DNA of 6,108 bases from Betaproteobacteria bacterium UBA3031 (GCA_002367635.1 DFDI01000085.1:433-6540); one strand, 5' to 3'; positions 1 to 5,573 are shown, counted from the stretch's first letter. Translations and numbers: made by a program. The notes: generated by a model not told the origin, from the sequence alone.

Positions 1-42
1 AAATTTGAACTATTAGAATAAAAAGCCAATAGGGTTAAAACT

Positions 43-1404
43 ATGCGAAGCTCATTGAGAACAAAAGTACTGCGGCGCTTAAAGGCAACCTCTGCATTGT
101 CCGCTACTCTGCTCGCCTCAGTCATTCACGCGCAAAGCGCAGCGCCTACTTTTTACGCCGATGCGCTGCCACTTTTTGAAAAAAACTGTGCTGCATGTCA
201 TAAGCCAGACGGCCCTAGAGTCGGCGGAATAACCGCGCCGATGTCGTTGCTCGATTACAACCAGGCTCGGGCATGGGCGCCCATGATTCGCAATGCGCTT
301 GTCACCGGCTACATGCCGCCATGGGGCGCGCACGAGCGGCATCGTGGCGAGTTTAAAGACGAGCGTTATATTGATGACGCAGAGAAGGCGACTCTCATTG
401 CGTGGATCGATGGAGGCGTTTTAGAGGGAAATCCAAACGCGACAAAACAAAGAGTCGCAGCTGGCGGCGGCACAGAGATGCCGGAGTCTGGCTGGTGGAT
501 CGGCGACCCCGACTTAGTTGTTCAATTTGAAAAGCCAGTAAGAGTTGCAGACAATATTGAAGACTGGCAGCCAACAATACAGATGCCAGTACCTGAAGGC
601 GCGCATACCGAGCCCAAATGGATCGCAAAGGCTGAGCTAAATCCGGGTGGGCCTTGGGTGCATCACATCGTGTCTAGCCACATGGGGGTCGGCGTACCCG
701 GCCGCGGGCCGTTTACCTATCCCGAGGGTTGGGGCGTATTGATGCCCGAAGATCCCTTCATTACGGTCAATATGCATTACCACAAAGACCCGGGCGAAGG
801 CACGGCCGTTACCGATATGACCAAAGCGGGCTTCGTTTTTTATGAAGATGGCGCGGTGATCGATCACGTCGTTGAAACGAATCTATTGCCTCATAAAGGA
901 TGGACGATCCCCGCAGGCGATCCTAATTTCGAAGTGAATAATACCTTCGCCATTGACGAAGACATTTACCTACTCTCGATGGGGCCGCATATGCACTATC
1001 GCGGCAAGGCAATGCGCTACGAAGTCGAATACCCGGATGGCGAGCGCGAGACGCTGCTATGGGTGCCCGACTATGATTTCAACTGGCAGTTTTTGTACGA
1101 ATACAAAGAGCCTAAGTTTTTGCCCGCCGGCTCTGTAATGCATTTGTCGTGGTGGTTCGATAATTCAAGCGACAATAGATTTAACCCAGATCCGACTATG
1201 GACGTTGTCTATGGTCCAGAGACCACCGATGAAATGGCTAATGCGCGTATCTATTACGCGCCAACAACCAAGCGCGGCATCGTAGTGGGCGAGGACCTTC
1301 CACGAGATGTGCTGGACGCGGCAAAAAAAGCTGAAAAACAGCGCCGAGAAAATTCAAAATTACTAGTTTTGGAAGAGAATGATTTGAGCTGGCTTTCAAA
1401 TTAG
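43..1404 (+). CDS. Secreted monohaem cytochrome c / copper type II monooxygenase-like protein
   Basis: A 453-residue exported protein. Residues 1-30 form a signal peptide (basic n-region, hydrophobic TSALSATLLASVIHA), with likely cleavage after A30. A small cytochrome c domain follows with one CxxCH haem site (C49, C52, H53) and M91 in YMPPW as the probable sixth ligand. Residues ~150-410 match the peptidylglycine/dopamine-type copper monooxygenase fold. VHH (H207, H208) and MHYH (H245) correspond to the CuH ligands; PHMH (H316, H318) and TTDEM (M398) correspond to the CuM ligands. The only cysteines are the two haem cysteines, so the disulfides of the animal enzymes are absent. The likely role is periplasmic, haem-fed hydroxylation of an unknown substrate. 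The ATG at 43 has AGGG eight bases upstream. The gene is unrelated to the flagellar genes that follow and is richer in G/C. Fold assignment is fairly sure; substrate is unknown. Confidence 0.88.
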   Translation: MRSSLRTKVLRRLKATSALSATLLASVIHAQSAAPTFYADALPLFEKNCAACHKPDGPRVGGITAPMSLLDYNQARAWAPMIRNALVTGYMPPWGAHERHRGEFKDERYIDDAEKATLIAWIDGGVLEGNPNATKQRVAAGGGTEMPESGWWIGDPDLVVQFEKPVRVADNIEDWQPTIQMPVPEGAHTEPKWIAKAELNPGGPWVHHIVSSHMGVGVPGRGPFTYPEGWGVLMPEDPFITVNMHYHKDPGEGTAVTDMTKAGFVFYEDGAVIDHVVETNLLPHKGWTIPAGDPNFEVNNTFAIDEDIYLLSMGPHMHYRGKAMRYEVEYPDGERETLLWVPDYDFNWQFLYEYKEPKFLPAGSVMHLSWWFDNSSDNRFNPDPTMDVVYGPETTDEMANARIYYAPTTKRGIVVGEDLPRDVLDAAKKAEKQRRENSKLLVLEENDLSWLSN

Positions 1405-1408
1405 TGGT

Positions 1409-1435
1409 CAAAGTTTTGGTTAAGTTAGCTTATCA
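1409..1435 (+). promoter_or_regulatory. Candidate sigma-28 (FliA) promoter for the fliK-like/fhlB unit
   Basis: CAAAGTTT (1409-1416), an 11-base spacer, then GCTTATCA (1428-1435). Against the enteric FliA consensus TAAAGTTT-N11-GCCGATAA this is 7/8 and 5/8 with exact spacing. It begins five bases after the stop of the upstream gene and would give a leader of about 60 bases before the ATG at 1504. FliA control of a FliK-type gene would be normal, but the -10 match is imperfect and the site is a prediction only. Confidence 0.35.
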
Positions 1436-1503
1436 AGGCCTGCCTCTCATTCACGGTGCTCTATGCAGTATTATTTAAATTTTGGCAGGGGCTCAATAGC
1501 GAT

Positions 1504-2802
1504 ATGTATGGACCTGAAAATATAAATTTATTGTCTAGAGCGCCAAGCGCTGATTTGCCTGATCAGTTGATGATAAAAATAAGCCCCTCTATTTCAAAAG
1601 AATTGGGTTTGCGTGAGGGTCAGACCGTTCGTGGTGCGGTGTCAGAAAATGGCCAATCGATCACTCTAGGAACAGGAGCAGATGCCCAAAGCTATTCAGC
1701 AAATCTGTCGGCGTTTAAAGGTCAAACGCATTTTTTTCAGCTACTTAAAAATGCTCAAGGTCTTTACTTAAAAGCGAGTGAAGCAAGCTCCAAGCCTTTA
1801 CAAGGTTCTAGCTCGAATGTAATAAATGAGAATCGAACAACTGCGGGGCCCTCCCGCCTAGTAATGCTGTTGTCGCAAAGCAACTCCTACCAACAGGTAT
1901 CTCTTTTAAATTCAGGAGGAAAACTAGCTAAAGTATTGGAGAAAAGAACTGAGGGAATAGGAAGTAATCTTTCAAAAATTATTAATGCGAAAGCGAGTAG
2001 CATTTCTGCGCAAAATGTAAGTAATTCGCTGTCCCTGAGTGGGCTCTTGGGTAGCCTAGTGGGCGCAAAGAATCCACAGCTAGCTGGTGTTAAAAATTTG
2101 GCACAAGAATTACAAGCAGTAAAACGAGACGCATTGTCTAATGGACGAGACCTAGGGGAACTACAAGGAGAAATTGATTCAAGCATAGATTATTTGGATA
2201 GGAACAAGGTTGACTTGTTAGTTGGTAGAGAGTCTGGAGTAAATACTTACCGATTTATGATGACATTTGGAGATTTTCCTTCTGTTGAGATTGTTCTCAA
2301 GGAAATCGAAGAAATCGACAGTACCTCCCCTAATAGAACGGCTCAAAGTACATCGCTTTCTGGTAAAGCAAACCAATCTATGTATCAAAGCGTCCTCAAT
2401 AGCACCGAAGTAGACGAATCACTAGTAGAAGGCCCAACTGAATTAGAGGGGGAAGATGCTGGCAAAGCTGCAGATAACATCCAAGAAGAATACGATAAGC
2501 GGAGAGAGAAGGGAGGCTCGGCAGGTAGCAAAAATTGGGCAATAGAATTGGATTTTCAATTCTCAGATAATGACAAGCTATCTGTCAAAATTGCAGTCCG
2601 GAAAAGCGTGGGAGCTACTGCTGTGGTTTGGGCGTCAAATGAAGCAACGCTGGGATTTGCAAGCTCTAATGAAAGCCGACTTGTTGCTAGCATGGAAAAT
2701 CTAGGTATCAATTTGGTTTCGTGCCAATTTCTAAAAGGCGAACGCCCTGCTATAGATTCTGTTCAATTTCCTGGTAAAAGTAATTTCGTGGTTGAATCAT
2801 GA
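1504..2802 (+). CDS. FliK-like flagellar hook-length control protein
   Basis: The protein has 432 residues from the ATG at 1504. A GTG at 1456 would add 16 residues but has no good ribosome site; the ATG has AGGGG 12 bases upstream, a little far. Residues ~20-60 (LMIKISPSISKELGLREGQTVRGAV) resemble the N-terminal segment of long FliK-like proteins. The middle is rich in Ser, Asn and Gln, and YRFMMTFGDFPSVEIVLKE lies near residues 249-268. An acidic, low-complexity linker (~271-344) precedes a C-terminal domain (345 to ~425) starting WAIELDFQFS, whose pattern of alternating strands followed by an amphipathic helix (ESRLVASMENLGINL) fits the Flg_hook domain. FliK proteins act as a secreted ruler and trigger the switch of export specificity at FlhB. 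The stop overlaps the next start, which encodes an FlhB C-domain homologue and supports the call. Whether this is the main FliK or a paralogue cannot be told here. Confidence 0.72.
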   Translation: MYGPENINLLSRAPSADLPDQLMIKISPSISKELGLREGQTVRGAVSENGQSITLGTGADAQSYSANLSAFKGQTHFFQLLKNAQGLYLKASEASSKPLQGSSSNVINENRTTAGPSRLVMLLSQSNSYQQVSLLNSGGKLAKVLEKRTEGIGSNLSKIINAKASSISAQNVSNSLSLSGLLGSLVGAKNPQLAGVKNLAQELQAVKRDALSNGRDLGELQGEIDSSIDYLDRNKVDLLVGRESGVNTYRFMMTFGDFPSVEIVLKEIEEIDSTSPNRTAQSTSLSGKANQSMYQSVLNSTEVDESLVEGPTELEGEDAGKAADNIQEEYDKRREKGGSAGSKNWAIELDFQFSDNDKLSVKIAVRKSVGATAVVWASNEATLGFASSNESRLVASMENLGINLVSCQFLKGERPAIDSVQFPGKSNFVVES

Positions 2803-3068
2803 AAGATTTAAATCAAGACAAGTCGGTAGCGCTAGAATACGGAAACCATAAAGTTCCTCGTGTGATAGCTAAAGCGCAAGGGGACTACTCTAGCATAATG
2901 AGAGAGACAGCGAGGGAGCTTAATATTCCAATATTAAGAGACTCGAATTTGGCTGCGTTGCTTGAGGATGTTGAATTAGATGGCGAGATCCCAGAAGAAT
3001 TATTTGAGATGGTGGCTATCATACTTTCTTGGGCATATTGGCTTCGAGATAAAAAACCTGATGAGTAG
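2799..3068 (+). CDS. FhlB/FlhX-type protein: free-standing homologue of the FlhB cytoplasmic C-terminal domain
   Basis: An 89-residue cytoplasmic protein with no membrane segment. Residues 10-86 align by eye with the part of FlhB that follows its NPTH self-cleavage motif: VALEYGNHKVPRVIAKAQGD matches the family pattern VAL.Y....aP.VvAKG.g, then come NIPILRDSNLAALLEDVELDGEIPEELFEMVAIILSW. The NPTH motif itself is missing, and the protein begins where the cleaved fragment would. FlhB family proteins choose which substrates the flagellar type III gate exports; stand-alone copies of this type (FlhX of Helicobacter, YlqH of Bacillus) are thought to replace or compete with the cleaved fragment. Its ATG overlaps the fliK-like stop as ATGA, which implies translational coupling, and the partner's role fits since FliK contacts FlhB's C-domain. 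Only six bases separate its stop from the convergent flgN stop. Confidence 0.85.
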   Translation: MKDLNQDKSVALEYGNHKVPRVIAKAQGDYSSIMRETARELNIPILRDSNLAALLEDVELDGEIPEELFEMVAIILSWAYWLRDKKPDE

Positions 3069-3074
3069 ATAAGG

Positions 3075-3491
3075 TTAGAAATTTCTGGGTCGTTTCACCG
3101 ACGATTTTTTCATGGTTCCCAAGCTATCGTAAGTCTCAGCAAGAGGATTGTTGGGAATAGTGAAAGAATCGATTGTCTCACGAATTGCGATGAGCTTATG
3201 ACGGATAAGGACCTCATTCCTGCTTTGAAGTTTGCTGCATTCAGAAATGTTTTTGTGCAGTATATCTAAGTTTCTAGTGTGTGCGTCATAGTCTTCACTT
3301 TGATTAGAAAGAGATTGGAGCTCCTCTAGTAAACCAGATTCCGAGATCGATGTTAGGATTTCGTTTTTTTCGGTTTGGTACTTCTCAAACAGGTCAATTT
3401 TCTGATCTTTGAGGGCATCAAATTCTTTCTCCAATAATCTGTGAAGCTCAGAAATTTCTTGCTGCGACTTTGTGATATCAAGTTTTTGCAT
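3075..3491 (-). CDS. flgN: FlgN, export chaperone for hook-filament junction proteins
   Basis: 138 residues from the ATG at 3491. A GTG two codons earlier (3497) is possible, but GGGA sits eight bases before the ATG and I prefer it. The sequence is almost wholly helical and highly charged: a heptad-like helix at residues ~10-50 (LLEKEFDALKDQKIDLFEKYQTEKNEIL) and a second at ~85-110 (NEVLIRHKLIAIRETIDSF), followed by a tail ETYDSLGTMKKSS with basic residues. This is the FlgN layout, in which the C-terminal part binds the junction proteins FlgK and FlgL and brings them to the export ATPase. Position downstream of flgM on the same strand is the usual one. A 168-base gap with two AT-rich inverted repeats separates it from flgM, wider than expected for tight coupling. 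Primary sequence in this family is weakly conserved, so context carries much of the call. Confidence 0.83.
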   Translation of the reverse strand: MQKLDITKSQQEISELHRLLEKEFDALKDQKIDLFEKYQTEKNEILTSISESGLLEELQSLSNQSEDYDAHTRNLDILHKNISECSKLQSRNEVLIRHKLIAIRETIDSFTIPNNPLAETYDSLGTMKKSSVKRPRNF

Positions 3492-3522
3492 GCACACATT
3501 CCCAGGGGATTTTTTGTATTAA

Positions 3523-3539
3523 GTTATTTTTCAAATAAC
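3523..3539. repeat. Perfect 7-bp inverted repeat upstream of flgN
   Basis: GTTATTT (3523-3529), loop TTC, AAATAAC (3533-3539). It lies about 30 bases before the flgN start, inside the flgM-flgN gap. The stem is A/T-rich and so weak as RNA; no run of T follows directly on the flgN strand. It could be a protein site, an mRNA processing signal or chance. Confidence 0.45.
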
Positions 3540-3595
3540 GCAAAAGCAGCGTAATCGACAATTCAATTGAAAGATCGAAGAGCTGTTGGAATATC

Positions 3596-3616
3596 CTACT
3601 TTATTTTAAAAAGTAG
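3596..3616. repeat. Perfect 7-bp inverted repeat downstream of flgM
   Basis: CTACTTT (3596-3602), 7-base loop, AAAGTAG (3610-3616). It sits 44 bases past the flgM stop on the minus strand and is followed there by GATATTCC rather than a T-run, so it is not a classical terminator. It may instead limit read-through or stabilise the 3' end of flgM message. Confidence 0.45.
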
Positions 3617-3659
3617 TGAATATAGTCGCTAAAACTGTACTTTTATTTATGCCATTTAA

Positions 3660-3950
3660 TCAAAGCAGCTTCTCTAAGGGAATAAAGCTTTCCGCAATTT
3701 TACGGTCGTCTAATGGATAATTTCCCTGCTCGAGAGCGGTCTTAATGGAATTAACCTTTGCTTGATCAAATCCTGAGCTATTGAGCGCCTTCTCAATATT
3801 AGGATCGATTAAGACGTCATTAACCATCTTGGCAACATCATCTGCTTTACGTTGCTCATCGACAGACCTCTGTTTAGCAGGTTCATTGTCGGGTTTCAGC
3901 CTCGATGGAGGTACTCCATTCTGCGGATTATTTGAGATTGGGCTAGTCAT
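3660..3950 (-). CDS. flgM: FlgM, anti-sigma-28 factor
   Basis: 96 residues, the usual size for the family. The N-terminal third (residues 1-35) is rich in Pro, Asn, Ser and charged residues and looks disordered, as in FlgM generally, where it serves as the export signal. Residues ~60-96 (FDQAKVNSIKTALEQGNYPLDDRKIAESF and the following LEKLL) match the conserved sigma-28-binding end, with the family pattern D..RV..I+..I..G.Y.vd...IA. FlgM holds FliA inactive until hook completion, then leaves the cell through the flagellar gate, releasing class III transcription. It lies between flgA and flgN on the same strand, separated from flgA by 118 bases that contain a possible sigma-28 promoter and a strong inverted repeat. 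The ATG at 3950 is preceded by a weak GGAT/AGG purine stretch. Confidence 0.93.
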   Translation of the reverse strand: MTSPISNNPQNGVPPSRLKPDNEPAKQRSVDEQRKADDVAKMVNDVLIDPNIEKALNSSGFDQAKVNSIKTALEQGNYPLDDRKIAESFIPLEKLL

Positions 3951-3980
3951 TACCTATATCCGTTTTATTAGTTAAGTGCT

Positions 3981-4004
3981 GGAAGTCACCCTAAACTGAC
4001 TTCC
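3981..4004. repeat. Perfect 8-bp inverted repeat in the flgM leader
   Basis: GGAAGTCA (3981-3988), 8-base loop, TGACTTCC (3997-4004). It lies 31-54 bases upstream of the flgM start and just downstream of the candidate sigma-28 promoter, so it would be in the 5' leader of flgM mRNA. No T-run follows on either strand, which argues against a terminator of flgA. It may be an operator or an RNA hairpin that influences flgM translation. Confidence 0.6.
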
Positions 4005-4014
4005 CTCAGTGGTC

Positions 4015-4041
4015 CATTCGACACTTTAATCTTTAACTTTA
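4015..4041 (-). promoter_or_regulatory. Candidate sigma-28 (FliA) promoter for flgM-flgN
   Basis: On the minus strand TAAAGTTA (4041-4034), an 11-base spacer, then GTCGAATG (4022-4015). The -35 part is 7/8 to TAAAGTTT; the -10 part is only 4/8 to GCCGATAA, though it keeps the TCGA core. The -35 lies in a run of TTAAAG-like repeats, so a chance match is possible. FliA-driven flgM is known in other gammaproteobacteria and forms the expected feedback loop. Confidence 0.3.
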
Positions 4042-4068
4042 ATTTTTAATTGATCCGAGCCGAACGAG

Positions 4069-5163
4069 CTATTCGCGCTCAGCAGAACCAGGCCCCGTGA
4101 TTCTGGCATCAACAAGGGCGCCGGATTGTATGTTCTCTAACATTACTCGGTCGCCAAGAAAGCCTTGCTCAGTAGCCAGCATATCTATCGTCACAGTGAT
4201 GGCGCCGCGGTTTACTGTCAGTTTCACTATATCACCTTTGTTTACATCAGCAATTGGTCTGATATCGGAGTAGCGAATCACTTGTTCCGGCGCTAGTTGC
4301 CGGATCGTTGTTGCTCGGCCTAGCCCCTCTTTACTGTGAACAGCATCAGCCGGAAGGTCTCCATAGTGAGTGCGGAGCTCGAAGAAGCGTTCCGATACTA
4401 AAGTGCCCCGCGCGATCAACGCTTTAGTAAATAGCGCGGTTTGTGGTACGAGGATGTCATCCCGCTCCAGAATTTTTCCTTCTTCAATGTCATTTGCCGC
4501 TTTTGCACCAATGACGTCGTTCAATCCTATTCTTTGGTTCATAGGAATATTCTTATAAGGAGCCTCTATAGAGGCAAACATAGTTTCGTCAATAATGACG
4601 CTTCTATCGATCACCTGTGTGGATCTAAATCGAACAATCGTTTCTTCAAGCTGCGGTTCTCGTACTATCTGTCCGGCTTGCACTGAGGTAGTTGTTATTC
4701 TACCGATGATCTCAGCGAGCTCTAGAACGGCTAAATTAGCGTTATCAATCATAACTTGCCTAACATCTGTTGCAGAGATGATTTTTCCTGAGGGAAAATC
4801 TTGCAAAAACTCATATCCTGCCGTTTTATCTTTGATTTCTATACGTAAGTTGAGCCTCCATTCGGGCGATTCGCAGCGCGTACTGACAGTATTTCTGTCC
4901 CTAAAGGCAAAATCGAATACATAGTTTTTATCGCACGCCTTAAAAATAAGTCTGGAGTCGGTTGCTAGCACTTCAATCAATTCTGGACTCACGCCCACTT
5001 GGCTGGAGACCCATTGCTGAACGGACGAAACGAGCAGCGCCTTAGCTGCGTCCTGACCATTCCTCTCCTGAGCGTAAGCCTCAGATGCCAGTAGAAAACT
5101 CATAAAAATTGTTGTAACCAGAACGTAATTACTGCCGACACGTTGCAGGATCTTTATAAGCAT
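4069..5163 (-). CDS. flgA: FlgA, flagellar P-ring assembly chaperone (long form with three SAF-like repeats)
   Basis: 364 residues from the ATG at 5163. The reading frame extends to a GTG at 5244, but residues 1-31 from the ATG form a clean signal peptide (hydrophobic YVLVTTIFMSFLLASEAYA, cleavage after A31), so I take the ATG. Residues ~36-110 are the FlgA N-terminal domain (RLIFKACDKN ... NTVSTRCESPEWRLNLRI) with the paired cysteines C77 and C97. The end (~303-360: VNKGDIVKLTVNRG ... GFLGDRVMLENIQSGALVDARITG) is the typical FlgA C-terminal strand region. Between them the SAF pattern G.....-I..G..l...dl occurs three times (154-172, 219-237, 282-301) where one is usual, which explains a length well above the common 220-240. 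FlgA acts in the periplasm, helping FlgI form the P-ring on the rod. It is divergent from flgB across 410 bases. Confidence 0.9.
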   Translation of the reverse strand: MLIKILQRVGSNYVLVTTIFMSFLLASEAYAQERNGQDAAKALLVSSVQQWVSSQVGVSPELIEVLATDSRLIFKACDKNYVFDFAFRDRNTVSTRCESPEWRLNLRIEIKDKTAGYEFLQDFPSGKIISATDVRQVMIDNANLAVLELAEIIGRITTTSVQAGQIVREPQLEETIVRFRSTQVIDRSVIIDETMFASIEAPYKNIPMNQRIGLNDVIGAKAANDIEEGKILERDDILVPQTALFTKALIARGTLVSERFFELRTHYGDLPADAVHSKEGLGRATTIRQLAPEQVIRYSDIRPIADVNKGDIVKLTVNRGAITVTIDMLATEQGFLGDRVMLENIQSGALVDARITGPGSAERE

Positions 5164-5297
5164 GACTTGAACCCATATCTGCTGATTAGCGATGAACCTA
5201 GTTGCTTCACTCAATGTTGGAATGACTCGAAGATTGTAAACCACAACACCCTAATATCCACCCCATCCGCCGGAGTAAATTGGACTGTAGGGCGAAG

Positions 5298-5334
5298 GGC
5301 AACTTGTTGCCGCTTACTTGCCGCATTTGCGGCA
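5298..5334. promoter_or_regulatory. Tandem dyads with TTGCC half-sites; probable activator (enhancer) site
   Basis: GGCAAC-TT-GTTGCC (5298-5311) and TGCCGCA-TT-TGCGGCA (5319-5334) are both perfect palindromes with a two-base centre, centred 22 bp apart, about two helical turns. TTGCCGC also occurs as a direct repeat at 5307 and 5318, 11 bp apart. The site lies roughly 160-185 bases upstream of the expected start of the sigma-54 promoter, a normal enhancer distance. Half-sites of the GGCAA/TTGCC kind are reported for FlbD/FlrC-type flagellar activators, so an FlrC/FleR-like protein is the likely binder. It could also act on flgA. Confidence 0.55.
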
Positions 5335-5397
5335 CTCGTGTGAGGTTGATGTAGCGATGATCAAGATCGTGCTGAAATTGAATAGGCCTGGCTCGAT

Positions 5398-5410
5398 TAA
5401 CTTATTGTTT
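5398..5410 (-). promoter_or_regulatory. Possible IHF binding site
   Basis: TAACTTATTGTTT is one mismatch from the reverse form of the IHF consensus (YAANNNNTTGATW) and lies in A/T-rich DNA between the dyads and the sigma-54 promoter, where a bend would bring activator and polymerase together. Such matches are common by chance in A/T-rich sequence. Confidence 0.25.
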
Positions 5411-5461
5411 TTTATATAATTAATTTATCATTTAAGTAAGCGGCTAGCGATAATGAAAAAG

Positions 5462-5478
5462 TTGGCACCAAATCTGCA
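5462..5478 (+). promoter_or_regulatory. Sigma-54 (RpoN) promoter of the flgB operon
   Basis: TTGGCACCAAATCTGCA contains the essential GG (5464-5465) and GC (5476-5477) separated by exactly ten bases, and matches the consensus TGGCACG-N4-TTGCA except at two positions. Transcription would start near 5488-5489, giving a leader of about 85 bases. Sigma-54 control of the flgB rod-hook operon is established in Pseudomonas and Vibrio, with activation by FleR/FlrC. Confidence 0.8.
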
Positions 5479-5573
5479 GCCTACTTAGCGTAAAGCTAGC
5501 TCCGTTGACCTATCGGTTGATGCGGCGAGCGCATTAATTCAAACATAAATTTAGAAAATGGGCGCGTAGATCT

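Larger units (their letters stand above)
5164..5573. other. 410-base divergent control region between flgA and flgB
   Basis: No credible gene is present; the short frames across it have no family features. From left to right it holds the flgA leader (5164-5290, where I see no convincing promoter), a pair of dyads at 5298-5334, an A/T-rich stretch at 5395-5435 containing a possible IHF site and a TATAAT at 5415-5420 without a good -35, a sigma-54 promoter at 5462-5478, and an 85-base leader to flgB. The order dyads, bend site, sigma-54 promoter is what an enhancer-driven flagellar promoter would show. The chemotaxis genes cheV and cheR, which lie between flgA and flgB in vibrios, are absent. 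Confidence 0.75.

Noticed and set aside
1456..1503. GTG start at 1456 for the fliK-like gene
   Set aside because: No ribosome site upstream and the added 16 residues show no family pattern; the ATG at 1504 has AGGGG before it.
3090..3110. TCGT...ACGA stem followed by TTTTTT as a terminator for fhlB
   Set aside because: Only four Watson-Crick pairs and lying inside the flgN coding sequence; stability looks too low.
3552..3578. Minus-strand TCGATCTT-N11-GTCGATTA as a sigma-28 promoter for flgN
   Set aside because: The -10 is 6/8 but the -35 only 4/8; too weak to list given the A/T-rich background.
5164..5244. Extended flgA start at the GTG at 5244
   Set aside because: It would put 27 polar residues before a clear signal peptide, which begins at the ATG at 5163.
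5143..5343. 66-codon plus-strand frame antisense to the flgA 5' end
   Set aside because: No family features or ribosome site, and it overlaps the flgA signal-peptide region and the control dyads.
5415..5420. TATAAT as a sigma-70 -10 box for flgB
   Set aside because: No acceptable -35 at 16-18 bases upstream, and the nearby sigma-54 site is a far better candidate.
5441..5452. AGCGATAA as a sigma-28 -10 element
   Set aside because: The sequence 11 bases upstream matches only 3/8 of the -35 consensus.
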